Positions 33,763 through 42,723 of a stretch of 64,000 bases of DNA are shown here, one piece after another. Position numbers and translations under genes: made by a program. Under the pieces are notes generated by a model, which had not been told where the DNA came from, ran no database searches, and saw only the letters and a program-made list of their open reading frames with translations. The number at the start of each line of letters is the position of its first letter. The stretch's first letter is position 1. This stretch comes from Mycolicibacterium hodleri (GTDB taxonomy: Bacteria; Actinomycetota; Actinomycetes; Mycobacteriales; Mycobacteriaceae), in NCBI RefSeq assembly GCF_006439015.1, contig NZ_RCZG01000012.1, positions 1 to 64,000 on the forward strand, given 5' to 3'.

Positions 33763-35025
33763 TCACTCCCGTCCGAAGAACTCGATGGCCCGCTGGACTC
33801 CCGCCACCAGGCGGTCCACTTCCGCGAGCGTGTTGTACACGGCGAACGAGGCCCGCGCGGTCGCCGCGATGCCGAAGCGCCGATGCAGCGGCCACGCGCA
33901 GTGGTGACCCACGCGAACCGCCACACCCTCATCGTCGAGAACCTGGCCGACATCGTGCGCGTGAACCCCGTCGACGACGAAGCTCACGGGCGACCCGCGA
34001 CGCGGCCCAGAGGCTGGGCCGATGATCCGGACACCACCGATTCCCGACAGTCCGTCGAGTGCGGCGGCCACCAGTTCGTTCTCGTGCGCCTCGACCGCGT
34101 CCATGCCGATATCGGTCAAGTAGCGTGCAGCGGCTGCCAATCCGACGACCTGCGACGTCATCGGGGTGCCTGCCTCGAACCGCTGCGGCGCGGGCGCGTA
34201 GGTGGTGGTCTCCATCGTGACCGTCTCGATCATCGACCCGCCCGTGAGGAAGGGCGGCATGGCGTCGAGAAGTTCACGGCGACCGTAGAGCACGCCGATC
34301 CCCGTGGGCCCCAACATCTTGTGACCCGAGAAAGCGGCATAGTCGACGTCGAGGGTGTGGAAGTCGACAGGCTGATGCGGTGCCGACTGGCAGGCGTCGA
34401 GTACCGTCAGCGCACCGACGGCCTTGGCGCGCGAGACCAGTTCCGCAACCGGCGCAATGGCGCCGGTCACGTTTGAATGATGGCTGAAGGCAACGACTTT
34501 CACCCGCTCGTCGAGCTCGAGCGAATCGAGATCGAGATGGCCGTCTTCGGTCACCCCGTACCAGCGCAACGTGGCCCCGGTGCGGCGGGCCAGTTCTTGC
34601 CACGGAATCAGGTTGGCGTGGTGTTCGAGCTCGGTGGTGACGATGACGTCGCCGGGTCCGACGACCCGCTCGAAGCGGTCGTCGCCCAGGGCGTAGGAGA
34701 CCAGGTTGATCGACTCGGTGGCGTTCTTCGTGAAGACCAGTTCGTCAGCGTCGGCGCCGACGAACGCAGCGATGTCGGCACGGCCGTTCTCGTACGCGTC
34801 GGTCGACTCCTCCATCAGCTGGTGTGCGCCACGATGCACTCCGCCGTTGGACGTACTGAGAAATTGCCGCTCGGCGTCGAGCACCTGAAACGGTTTCTGC
34901 GACGTCGCGCCGGAATCCAGGTAGGCCAACTGGTTTCCGCCGCGCATCTGCCGACCCAGAATCGGGAAGTCCGCCCGGATCTTGGCGAGTTGAGCGGCGT
35001 CCAAGGTCCGTACCGACGCGGTCAC
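33763..35025 (-). CDS. sufS: Cysteine desulfurase SufS
   Basis: A 420-residue PLP-dependent class V aminotransferase fold enzyme that takes sulfur from cysteine to give persulfide. PLP Lys is in FSGHKMLGPTGIGVLYG and the persulfide Cys is in VRVGHHCAWPLHRRFG. HHANLIPWQ and SHHSNVTGAI are family motifs. The GTG at 35025 starts one base after the sufC stop; the longer frame to 35097 overlaps sufC and lacks homology. It belongs to the sufR-B-D-C-S-U-T operon. Confidence 0.96.
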   Translation of the reverse strand: MTASVRTLDAAQLAKIRADFPILGRQMRGGNQLAYLDSGATSQKPFQVLDAERQFLSTSNGGVHRGAHQLMEESTDAYENGRADIAAFVGADADELVFTKNATESINLVSYALGDDRFERVVGPGDVIVTTELEHHANLIPWQELARRTGATLRWYGVTEDGHLDLDSLELDERVKVVAFSHHSNVTGAIAPVAELVSRAKAVGALTVLDACQSAPHQPVDFHTLDVDYAAFSGHKMLGPTGIGVLYGRRELLDAMPPFLTGGSMIETVTMETTTYAPAPQRFEAGTPMTSQVVGLAAAARYLTDIGMDAVEAHENELVAAALDGLSGIGGVRIIGPASGPRRGSPVSFVVDGVHAHDVGQVLDDEGVAVRVGHHCAWPLHRRFGIAATARASFAVYNTLAEVDRLVAGVQRAIEFFGRE

Positions 35026-35026
35026 G

Positions 35027-35794
35027 TTACGCCCCGACCGCCTGGGTGAAGCGCTCGTAGCCGTTGGTCTCGAGCTCGTCGGCAAGCTCCGGGCCACCGG
35101 ATTCGATGATCCGGCCGTCGAAGAAGACGTGCACGAACTGCGGCTGGATGTAGCGCAGAATGCGGGTGTAGTGGGTGATCAGCAGCACGCCCGCGTCTTC
35201 GGCCTTCGCGTACCGGTTGACACCCTCGCTGACCACTCGGAGCGCGTCGACGTCGAGGCCGGAGTCGGTTTCGTCGAGGATCGCGATCTTCGGCTTGAGC
35301 AGGCCGAGCTGCAGGATCTCGTGACGCTTCTTCTCGCCACCCGAAAAGCCCTCGTTCACGCTGCGTTCGGAGAACGCCGGATCGATGTCCAGCTCGGTCA
35401 TCGCGGTCTTGACTTCCTTGACCCAGTGCCGGAGCTTGGGCGCTTCGCCCCGAACCGCGGTGGCGGCGGTGCGCAGGAAGTTCGACATCGATACGCCGGG
35501 CACCTCGATCGGATACTGCATGGCCAGGAAGAGTCCAGCACGCGCCCGTTCGTCCACCGTCATCGCCAGGACGTCCTGGCCGTCCAGGGTGATCGATCCC
35601 GACGTGACGGTGTACTTGGGATGGCCGGCAATCGCATATGACAGCGTCGACTTACCAGAACCGTTGGGTCCCATCACCGCGTGCGTCTCCCCCGACTTCA
35701 CGGTCAGGTTGACGCCCTTGAGGATCTCGATGTCGGCGCCGCCCTCGGGCGAGACGACAGAGACGCGCAGGTCCTTGACTTCCAATGTGGTCAT
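35027..35794 (-). CDS. sufC: Fe-S assembly ATPase SufC
   Basis: A 255-residue ABC-type ATPase that forms the SufBCD scaffold complex. Walker A is MGPNGSGKST, the signature region NEGFSGGEKKRHEIL, Walker B AILDETDSGLD and the switch His in LLITHYTRIL. No membrane domain is present, as expected. It starts one base after the sufD stop and ends one base before sufS, so the operon is tightly packed. Confidence 0.97.
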   Translation of the reverse strand: MTTLEVKDLRVSVVSPEGGADIEILKGVNLTVKSGETHAVMGPNGSGKSTLSYAIAGHPKYTVTSGSITLDGQDVLAMTVDERARAGLFLAMQYPIEVPGVSMSNFLRTAATAVRGEAPKLRHWVKEVKTAMTELDIDPAFSERSVNEGFSGGEKKRHEILQLGLLKPKIAILDETDSGLDVDALRVVSEGVNRYAKAEDAGVLLITHYTRILRYIQPQFVHVFFDGRIIESGGPELADELETNGYERFTQAVGA

Positions 35795-35795
35795 A

Positions 35796-36986
35796 TCAGC
35801 TATTCCTAGATTCGGTGATTGCTAGTTCTCGTTCAATGGCTTCAGTGAGGCGCTCACGCACCGCCGGGACCGCGATCTTGGCGATGATCTCGCCGAAGAA
35901 GCCGCGCACCACCAGGCGGCGGGCTTGCGCCTCGGGAATGCCGCGGGCACGCAGGTAGAACAACTGCTCGTCGTCGAAACGTCCCGTGGCACTGGCATGT
36001 CCGGCACCGACGATCTCACCGGTCTCGATCTCGAGGTTCGGCACCGAGTCGGCACGGGCGCCATCGGTGAGCACCAGGTTGCGGTTCGCCTCGTAGGTGT
36101 CGGTGCCAGTGGCCTCCGCGCGGATCAGTACGTCACCGATCCAGACGGTGTGCGCGTCGGGCAGCTTGGAGTCCGGATCACCTTGCAACGCACCCTTGTA
36201 GAGCACGTCGGACTTGCAGTTGGGCTGCGAGTGATCGACCAGCAACCGGGACTCGAAGTGTTGACCGTCGTCGGCGAAGTAGGTACCGAGCAGTTGCGCG
36301 CTGCCGCCGGGGCCGTCGAACCGCACGGTCGTCGAGGTCCGGACGACCTCACCGCCGAGCGTCACCGCGACGTGCCCAAGAACCGAGTCCTTGCCCAGGC
36401 GCGCGTGATGTGAACTCACGTGCACCATGTCGTCGGCCCAGTCGGCGATCCAGATGACACCGACGCCTGCCGAATCGCCGACGACGATCTCCACGTTGTC
36501 TGCATAGATCCCGCTGCCGCGCAGATCGACGACGACGATGGCCCTCGCGAGCTCCTCCACGCGGATCTGCAGGTGGCCATACGCCGTGGCGCCCTCACCA
36601 GGACCGGTGACGGTCACCTCGATGGGCTCGGCCAACTCGGTGTCGCGCGCGACGGTCACGATCGTCGCTTGGTCGAACGAGGAGAATGCCTGCGCTGCAA
36701 CACGATCGGCAGGAACGCCGGCCTGGCCGAGTCGTTCGTCGCCGCGACGGACGGTTTCGACGGTAACGCCGGCCCGTTCCGCGACCTCGATCGAGGCACT
36801 TCCCGTCGCAGGCGCCGAACCGTCGTGCAAACCGCGCAGCCGCTTCAACGGAGTGAATCGCCACAGCTCGTCGCGGCCGCCCGGCACCTCGAAGGCATCG
36901 ACGTCGAAGGACGCGAATTGCTCGCCCTTGTTCTTGATGATTCCTGCAGCGCCTTCAACGGCTTCGGTCAAATTCTGGGCAACCAC
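35796..36986 (-). CDS. sufD: Fe-S assembly scaffold subunit SufD
   Basis: A 396-residue SufB/SufD-family protein, the partner of SufB in the SufBC2D scaffold. The beta-helix core (TSTTVRFDGPGGSAQLLGTYF, DHSQPNCKSDVLYKGALQ) is followed by the conserved C-terminal ASATGRFDDEQLFYLRARGIPEAQAR segment. The GTG start shares one base with the sufB TAG stop, a one-base overlap typical of translational coupling. Confidence 0.95.
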   Translation of the reverse strand: MVAQNLTEAVEGAAGIIKNKGEQFASFDVDAFEVPGGRDELWRFTPLKRLRGLHDGSAPATGSASIEVAERAGVTVETVRRGDERLGQAGVPADRVAAQAFSSFDQATIVTVARDTELAEPIEVTVTGPGEGATAYGHLQIRVEELARAIVVVDLRGSGIYADNVEIVVGDSAGVGVIWIADWADDMVHVSSHHARLGKDSVLGHVAVTLGGEVVRTSTTVRFDGPGGSAQLLGTYFADDGQHFESRLLVDHSQPNCKSDVLYKGALQGDPDSKLPDAHTVWIGDVLIRAEATGTDTYEANRNLVLTDGARADSVPNLEIETGEIVGAGHASATGRFDDEQLFYLRARGIPEAQARRLVVRGFFGEIIAKIAVPAVRERLTEAIERELAITESRNS

Positions 36987-38413
36987 TATCCGACCGCGCC
37001 TTCCATCTGAAGCTCGATCAGACGATTGAGCTCGAGCGCGTACTCCATCGGGAGCTCTTTCGCGATGGGCTCCACGAAGCCGCGAACCACCATCGCCATG
37101 GCCTCGTCCTCGGTCATGCCGCGGCTCATCAGGTAGAACAGCTGATCGGCGCTGACCTTGGACACGGTTGCCTCGTGACCCATGGTCACGTCGTCCTCGC
37201 GGATGTCGACGTATGGGTAGGTGTCACTGCGGCTGATCGAATCGACGAGCAGCGCATCACACTTCACGCTGGACCGGGAGCCGTGGGCGCCCTTGTTGAT
37301 CTGCACCAGGCCGCGATAGGACGCCCGACCCCCACCGCGGGCGACGGACTTCGACACGATGTTGCTGGACGTATTCGGCGCGAGGTGCAGCATCTTGGCA
37401 CCGGTGTCCTGGTGCTGACCCTCACCGGCGAATGCCACGGAGAGCACCTCACCCTTGGCGTGCTCGCCGGTCATCCAGACCGCCGGGTACTTCATGGTGA
37501 CCTTGGAGCCGATGTTGCCGTCGACCCACTCCATGGTGGCGCCCGCCTCGGCGCGCGCCCGCTTGGTGACCAGGTTGTAGACGTTGTTCGACCAGTTCTG
37601 GATGGTCGTATAGCGGCACCGGCCACCGGGCTTGACGATGATCTCGACGACGGCGGAGTGCAGCGAGTCCGACTTGTAGATCGGCGCGGTGCATCCCTCG
37701 ACGTAGTGCACGTAGGCGTCTTCGTCGACGATGATCAGCGTCCGTTCGAACTGGCCCATGTTCTCGGTGTTGATCCGGAAGTACGCCTGCAACGGGATGT
37801 CGACGTGCACGCCCTTCGGCACGTAGATGAACGAACCGCCCGACCACACCGCGGTGTTGAGTGCGGAGAACTTGTTGTCGCCGGCCGGGATCACCGTTCC
37901 GAAGTACTCGCGGAACAGTTCCGGGTGTTGCTTCAGCGCGGAGTCGGTGTCCAAGAAGATGACGCCGAGCGCTTCGAGATCCTCACGGATCGAGTGGTAA
38001 ACGACCTCGGACTCGTACTGAGCCGCGACACCCGAGACGAGGCGCTGCTTCTCGGCCTCGGGGATGCCCAGCCGGTCGTAGGTGTTCTTGATGTCGGCTG
38101 GCAGGTCGTCCCACGTGGCGGCCTGCTTCTCGCTGGAGCGCACGAAGTACTTGATGTTGTCGAAGTGGATGCCGTCGAGATCGGAACCCCAGTTCGGCAT
38201 CGGCTTCTTCTCGAACGTGCGCAGAGCCTTGAGCCGCATGTCGAGCATCCATTGCGGCTCGCTCTTCTTGCTCGAGATGTCACGCACGACGGCCTCGGAC
38301 AGGCCGCGCTGGGCGCTGGCGCCGGCGACGTCGGAATCCGACCAGCCGTAACCGTACGTGCCCAACGAGGCAATGGTTTCCTCTTGGGTCAGAGCTTCCG
38401 GGGTGGTCGTCAT
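36986..38413 (-). CDS. sufB: Fe-S assembly scaffold SufB, intein-free
   Basis: A 475-residue SufB with the conserved EGCTAPIYKSDSLHSAVVEI and IVKPGGRCRYTTIQNWSNNVYNL segments intact and uninterrupted. M. tuberculosis SufB (Rv1461) is known to carry an intein; none is present here, so the protein is made directly at mature length. The ATG at 38413 overlaps the sufR stop (ATGA); the frame open to 38593 reads through sufR and is not used. Confidence 0.96.
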   Translation of the reverse strand: MTTTPEALTQEETIASLGTYGYGWSDSDVAGASAQRGLSEAVVRDISSKKSEPQWMLDMRLKALRTFEKKPMPNWGSDLDGIHFDNIKYFVRSSEKQAATWDDLPADIKNTYDRLGIPEAEKQRLVSGVAAQYESEVVYHSIREDLEALGVIFLDTDSALKQHPELFREYFGTVIPAGDNKFSALNTAVWSGGSFIYVPKGVHVDIPLQAYFRINTENMGQFERTLIIVDEDAYVHYVEGCTAPIYKSDSLHSAVVEIIVKPGGRCRYTTIQNWSNNVYNLVTKRARAEAGATMEWVDGNIGSKVTMKYPAVWMTGEHAKGEVLSVAFAGEGQHQDTGAKMLHLAPNTSSNIVSKSVARGGGRASYRGLVQINKGAHGSRSSVKCDALLVDSISRSDTYPYVDIREDDVTMGHEATVSKVSADQLFYLMSRGMTEDEAMAMVVRGFVEPIAKELPMEYALELNRLIELQMEGAVG

Positions 38414-39174
38414 GTCGACGCTCCTTGATTCTCGATGGCTGTTCGGTGGATTTCGGCGCGGTCCGTGCGCCGGGCGGGCTCTGGGACGAGCGGAACGTGG
38501 GTGGTGCACGCGCAGTCGCCGTTGACGATGGTCGCCAGCCTCTGAACGTGTGTACCCAGGATGTCGGCGAAGGCTTCCCGTTCCGCCTCGCACAACTCAG
38601 GAAACTCCTCGGCGACGTGCGATACCGGGCAGTGGTGCTGGCAGATCTGGACGCCGTCGATCGGGCCGGTCACCCGCGTCGTGGTGGTGGCGTATCCGGC
38701 TCCCGTGAGAGCCACGGCCACGCGGTCGGCAGCGGTCGCGACGTCGGCGTCGGCCCTGCTGCCTGCGACGCCGGCGAGAATCGTGTCGATGCGGCGCCGG
38801 GCGAAGGTGCGGATGGCGTCGTCACCACCCACCTCGCGAAGTTGCCGCATCGCGGCGACGGCCAGGTCGTCGTAGGCGTGGTCGAGCTTCGCCCGGCCCG
38901 CGGCAGTGAGCCGGTAGCGCTTGGCGGGGCGCCCGCGCCCGTTGTGCTGCCAGGATGCTGCGGCGTTCGATTCGGCGTCACCGCCGTCGACGAGGGCGTC
39001 CAGGTGCCTGCGCACGCCAGCAGCTGAAATGCCGAGACGATCGCCTATCTCGCCGGCCGTCGTCGGACCTTCGAGCAGGAGTTGAACGATCGAACCCCGG
39101 GTGTGACCGTCAGGGGTCGACGCGGTGCCGGCGGATGGCCCACCGGTGCCGACGACCTCTGTACCGATTTTCAC
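38410..39174 (-). CDS. sufR: Fe-S-sensing transcriptional repressor SufR
   Basis: A regulator of about 254 residues heading the suf operon. A winged helix-turn-helix (GSIVQLLLEGPTTAGEIGDRLGISAAGVRRHLDAL, cited as the region 36-70) precedes a sensor domain with cluster cysteines in ICQHHCPVSH, ELCEAE and GDCACTTH. Such proteins bind a [4Fe-4S] cluster and repress suf. The GTG at 39174 is the best start but lies inside an inverted repeat (39171-39187), which suggests a leaderless transcript or a slightly different start. It overlaps sufB by 4 bp and is divergent from mptB. Confidence 0.92.
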   Translation of the reverse strand: MKIGTEVVGTGGPSAGTASTPDGHTRGSIVQLLLEGPTTAGEIGDRLGISAAGVRRHLDALVDGGDAESNAAASWQHNGRGRPAKRYRLTAAGRAKLDHAYDDLAVAAMRQLREVGGDDAIRTFARRRIDTILAGVAGSRADADVATAADRVAVALTGAGYATTTTRVTGPIDGVQICQHHCPVSHVAEEFPELCEAEREAFADILGTHVQRLATIVNGDCACTTHVPLVPEPARRTDRAEIHRTAIENQGAST

Positions 39175-39187
39175 AACACCATTGTGA
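39171..39187. promoter_or_regulatory. Palindrome at the sufR start, candidate SufR operator
   Basis: TCACAA-N5-TTGTGA is a perfect 6-bp inverted repeat with a 5-bp spacer in the sufR-mptB divergent gap. It resembles the ACACT-N5-TGTGA-type palindrome recalled for M. tuberculosis SufR. It covers the likely GTG start of sufR, so bound protein would block initiation. Confidence 0.6.
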
Positions 39188-39250
39188 CGGAATTCGACAA
39201 ACGGGTCTAGCAAGGCAACCCTTAGGTGACCGACTCACTACGCTGCACTG

Positions 39251-40954
39251 ATGGCTGCCCGCCGACCGTCGCTGAGCACCGCCGTCGAGCGGTGGCACGC
39301 CGACGAGGTGACGGTCGGCTCACCACTGATCGCTTCGGAGGTCGCATTTCTGCGCCGCACCCGGGTGTTCGGCGCCACCGGCACGGTCCTGATGGCCATC
39401 GGCGCACTCGGTGCGGGCGCCAGACCGGTCGTGCAGGATCCGACCTTCGGGGTGCGGCTCCTCAACCTGCCGTCCCGCATCCAGACGGTGTCACTGACCA
39501 TGACGACGACGGGCGCCGTCGTGATGGCGCTCGCCTGGCTGATGCTGGGCCGTTTCGCCCTTGGCAGCAGGCGCATGTCCCGCAGCCAGTTGGACCGCAC
39601 ACTGCTCTTGTGGGCGCTACCCCTGCTCATCGCGCCCCCGATGTACAGCAAGGACGTCTACTCCTACCTCGCGCAGAGCCAGATCGCACGACTCGGACTC
39701 GACCCCTATCGGGTGGGGCCTGCACCCGGCCTCGGACTCGACCACGTCTTCACGCTGTCGGTCCCCAGCCTGTGGCGGGACACCCCCGCCCCCTACGGAC
39801 CGCTGTTCCTCTGGATCGGTCGCGGCATCTCCGAGATGACCGGCGACAACATCGTCGCCGCGGTCCTGTGTCACCGGCTCGTCGTGCTTTTCGGCGTGGG
39901 ACTGATCGTCTGGGCGACGCCACGACTCGCCCGCCGCTGCGGCGTCGCCGAGGTCAGCGCGTTGTGGCTCGGTCCATGCAACCCGCTCCTGTTCATGCAC
40001 CTCGTCGCAGGGATCCACAACGAAGCGCTGATGCTCGGCCTGATGCTGACGGGCACCGAAATCGCCCTGCGCGCGATCAGCCGCACTCGTGACAATCATC
40101 CCGCGGGAGCCCTCCTGCCCCGGCCTCTGCACTGGCCACACGGGCGGACGGACTGGGTCCGCTGGATGCCGTTGGCCATGCTGGTCGCAGGAACGGTCCT
40201 GATCACCATGTCGTCGCAGGTGAAGCTGCCGTCCCTGCTGGCGGTGGGGTTCGTCGCGATGGCTCTGGCCTGCAAGTGGGGAGGATCGCTTCGGGCATTC
40301 GTCGCGGCGAGCGGGTTGGTGACCGCTATCGCCGCCGCAGTGACGGCGCTCATCGGCTGGGCCAGCGGGCTGGGCTTCGGCTGGCTGTTCACCCTCGGCA
40401 CGGCGAACGTCGTGCGGTCGTGGATGTCGCCGCCGACGCTCATGGCACTGGGCACGGGCCAAGTCGGCAATCTCCTCGGACTCGGTGACCACACCACGGC
40501 CGTGCTCGGCCTCACCCGCGCGATGGGTGTGATCATCATCGCCATCCTCGTCTCCTGGCTGCTGCTGGCCGTCTTGCGTGGACGCCTGCATCCCGTCGGT
40601 GGTCTCGGCGTCGCACTGGGCGCGACGGTGCTGCTGTTTCCGGTCGTGCAACCGTGGTACCTCCTGTGGGCGATCATCCCCTTGGCGACGTGGGCGACGC
40701 GGCCGGGATTCCGCGGCACCACCATCGCGATCACGCTGATCGTGGGCATATTCGGACCGACAGCCAACGGCGACCGGTTCGCCCTCTTCCAAATCCTCGA
40801 CGCGACGATCGCCAGCACATTTATCATCCTCATCCTCATTGCGATCACCCGTACCCGACTGCCATGGCGACCGCTCCAGGACGCGAACGTCAGTGAAGAG
40901 TCAGGATCTCCGCCACCGGTCGCCAAGTCCGACGCCTACGCTGAGTCACCGTGA
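39251..40954 (+). CDS. mptB: Alpha-(1->6) mannosyltransferase MptB-like (GT-C family)
   Basis: A 567-residue polytopic membrane protein with some 12 predicted spans. It corresponds to Rv1459c, in the family of polyprenol-phosphate-mannose-dependent mannosyltransferases that build the lipomannan/lipoarabinomannan core. An extracytoplasmic acidic loop follows the first spans (LIAPPMYSKDVYSYLAQSQI), as in GT-C enzymes. The following ABC exporter genes overlap it by 4 bp and are co-transcribed. The start is the ATG at 39251. Confidence 0.88.
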   Translation: MAARRPSLSTAVERWHADEVTVGSPLIASEVAFLRRTRVFGATGTVLMAIGALGAGARPVVQDPTFGVRLLNLPSRIQTVSLTMTTTGAVVMALAWLMLGRFALGSRRMSRSQLDRTLLLWALPLLIAPPMYSKDVYSYLAQSQIARLGLDPYRVGPAPGLGLDHVFTLSVPSLWRDTPAPYGPLFLWIGRGISEMTGDNIVAAVLCHRLVVLFGVGLIVWATPRLARRCGVAEVSALWLGPCNPLLFMHLVAGIHNEALMLGLMLTGTEIALRAISRTRDNHPAGALLPRPLHWPHGRTDWVRWMPLAMLVAGTVLITMSSQVKLPSLLAVGFVAMALACKWGGSLRAFVAASGLVTAIAAAVTALIGWASGLGFGWLFTLGTANVVRSWMSPPTLMALGTGQVGNLLGLGDHTTAVLGLTRAMGVIIIAILVSWLLLAVLRGRLHPVGGLGVALGATVLLFPVVQPWYLLWAIIPLATWATRPGFRGTTIAITLIVGIFGPTANGDRFALFQILDATIASTFIILILIAITRTRLPWRPLQDANVSEESGSPPPVAKSDAYAESP

Positions 40955-41883
40955 CCTCGCGTTCCGATACCCCCGTACGACTGCGGGGTGTGAGCAAGCG
41001 TTACGGGACGACCACGGCCGTGGACGGACTGGACCTCGAGGTCCATGAAGCCGAGGTTCTCGCCCTCTTAGGCCCCAACGGCGCCGGCAAGACCACGACC
41101 GTCGAGATGTGCGAAGGATTCCTCAAGCCAGACTCGGGGACGATCGAGATCCTCGGACTCGATCCCTTCGCCGACAACGCGCGACTGCGCGAACGCATCG
41201 GCGTGATGCTGCAGGGCGGCGGCGGCTACCCCGCGGCACGCGCGGGCGAGATGCTGGACCTCGTTGCGGCCTACTCGGCGAATCCGCTGGAGCCCAAGTG
41301 GCTGATGGACACCCTCGGCCTGAAAGATGCGGCCAGGACCACCTATCGCAGGTTGTCGGGTGGCCAGCAGCAACGGCTCGCGCTCGCGTGTGCCGTGGTA
41401 GGGCGACCGGAACTGGTGTTTCTCGACGAGCCCACCGCGGGCATGGACGCCCACGCGCGCATCGTGGTGTGGGATCTGATCGACGGCCTCCGGCGCGACG
41501 GCGTCACCGTCGTACTCACCACGCATCAACTCACCGAGGCCGAGCAACTCGCCGACCACCTGGTGATCATCGATCACGGTGTGGCCGTGGCCAAGGGCAC
41601 CCCTGCGGAGCTGATGGGCAGGGGCGCGGAGAATCAGCTGCGATTCTCCGCACCGCCGAAACTCGATCTTTCGTTACTGGTTTCGGCCCTTCGGGAGACG
41701 TATCAGGCCAGCGAGGTCAGTCCCGGCGAGTATCTCGTCGAGGGTGAGATCGACCCGCAGGTGCTCGCGACCGTGACCGCATGGTGCGCGCGGCTGGACG
41801 TGCTGGCCACCGACATGCGCGTCGAGCAGCGCAGTCTTGAGGACGTCTTCCTCGACATCACCGGGCGGGAGTTGCGGTCGTGA
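40951..41883 (+). CDS. ABC transporter ATPase (Rv1458c-like)
   Basis: A 310-residue ABC ATPase. Walker A is LGPNGAGKTT, signature RLSGGQQQRLALA, Walker B LVFLDEPTAGMD and the switch His in TTHQLTEAEQ. A C-terminal extension of about 90 residues is typical of drug- or lipid-exporting subfamilies. The GTG start overlaps the mptB stop (GTGA), and the permease gene overlaps its own stop the same way, so the three form one unit. Substrate is unknown; linkage to mptB suggests an envelope component. Confidence 0.93.
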   Translation: MTSRSDTPVRLRGVSKRYGTTTAVDGLDLEVHEAEVLALLGPNGAGKTTTVEMCEGFLKPDSGTIEILGLDPFADNARLRERIGVMLQGGGGYPAARAGEMLDLVAAYSANPLEPKWLMDTLGLKDAARTTYRRLSGGQQQRLALACAVVGRPELVFLDEPTAGMDAHARIVVWDLIDGLRRDGVTVVLTTHQLTEAEQLADHLVIIDHGVAVAKGTPAELMGRGAENQLRFSAPPKLDLSLLVSALRETYQASEVSPGEYLVEGEIDPQVLATVTAWCARLDVLATDMRVEQRSLEDVFLDITGRELRS

Positions 41884-42668
41884 CCACCAATCGCTTCGAG
41901 CCGGGGACCTTCACACCCGACCCGCGTCCGGCGACGGTGCCGAACATGCTGGCGGCCCAGTTCCGCCTCGAACTCAAGCTGCTGCTGCGCAATGGCGAGC
42001 AATTGCTGCTGACGATGTTCATCCCCATCACCCTGCTGATCGGGCTGACGCTGATGCCGCTGGGTTCGTTCGGGCCCAATCGTGCCGCGACCTTCGTCCC
42101 CGCCATCATGGCGCTGGCGGTGATCTCGACGGCCTTCACCGGACAGGCCATCGCGGTGGCGTTCGACCGCCGTTACGGTGCCCTGAAGCGACTCGGGGCG
42201 ACGGCGCTTCCGGTGTGGGGAATCATTGCGGGCAAGTCGCTCGCCGTGGTCACGGTGGTCTTCCTGCAGTCGATTCTGTTGGGTGCCATCGGCTTCTCGC
42301 TCGGTTGGCGCCCCGCAATAGCAGGCCTGGCACTCGGCGCGCTGATCATCGCACTGGGTACTGCCGGCTTCACCGCACTCGGCCTTCTGCTCGGCGGCAC
42401 GCTGCGGGCGGAGATCGTCCTCGCGGTCGCGAACCTGCTGTGGTTCGTCTTCGCCGGGCTGGGCGCGCTCACTCTCGAAGGCGACCTGGAGAACGGCATG
42501 GTGTCCGAAACCGCGCGGTTCGTGGCGCGGTTGACCCCCTCGGGCGCCCTGACCGAGGCACTCAACCAGGCATTGACGGTCTCCGTCGATTGGTTCGGCG
42601 TTGCCGTACTCGCGGCGTGGGGCGTTCTGGCCGCGTTATGCGCGCTGCGCTGGTTCCGCTTCACCTGA
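41880..42668 (+). CDS. ABC-2 type transporter permease (Rv1457c-like)
   Basis: A 262-residue membrane protein with about six spans (QLLLTMFIPITLLIGLTLMP, VPAIMALAVISTAFTGQAI, VVFLQSILLGAIGFSLGW, LALGALIIALGTAGFTALGL and further), matching ABC-2 permeases. Its GTG overlaps the preceding ATPase by 4 bp, so the pair is likely one exporter. No substrate motif exists in this family. Confidence 0.9.
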   Translation: MTTNRFEPGTFTPDPRPATVPNMLAAQFRLELKLLLRNGEQLLLTMFIPITLLIGLTLMPLGSFGPNRAATFVPAIMALAVISTAFTGQAIAVAFDRRYGALKRLGATALPVWGIIAGKSLAVVTVVFLQSILLGAIGFSLGWRPAIAGLALGALIIALGTAGFTALGLLLGGTLRAEIVLAVANLLWFVFAGLGALTLEGDLENGMVSETARFVARLTPSGALTEALNQALTVSVDWFGVAVLAAWGVLAALCALRWFRFT

Positions 42669-42723
42669 CAGTTGTGGCAACCCCTACTACGGCCTGTAGT
42701 TCGATTTCCTCTACGATCGGGCG

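Noticed and set aside
38414..38593. N-terminal extension of SufB
   Set aside because: This part is sufR read in another frame; the ATG at 38413 overlapping the sufR stop explains the start.
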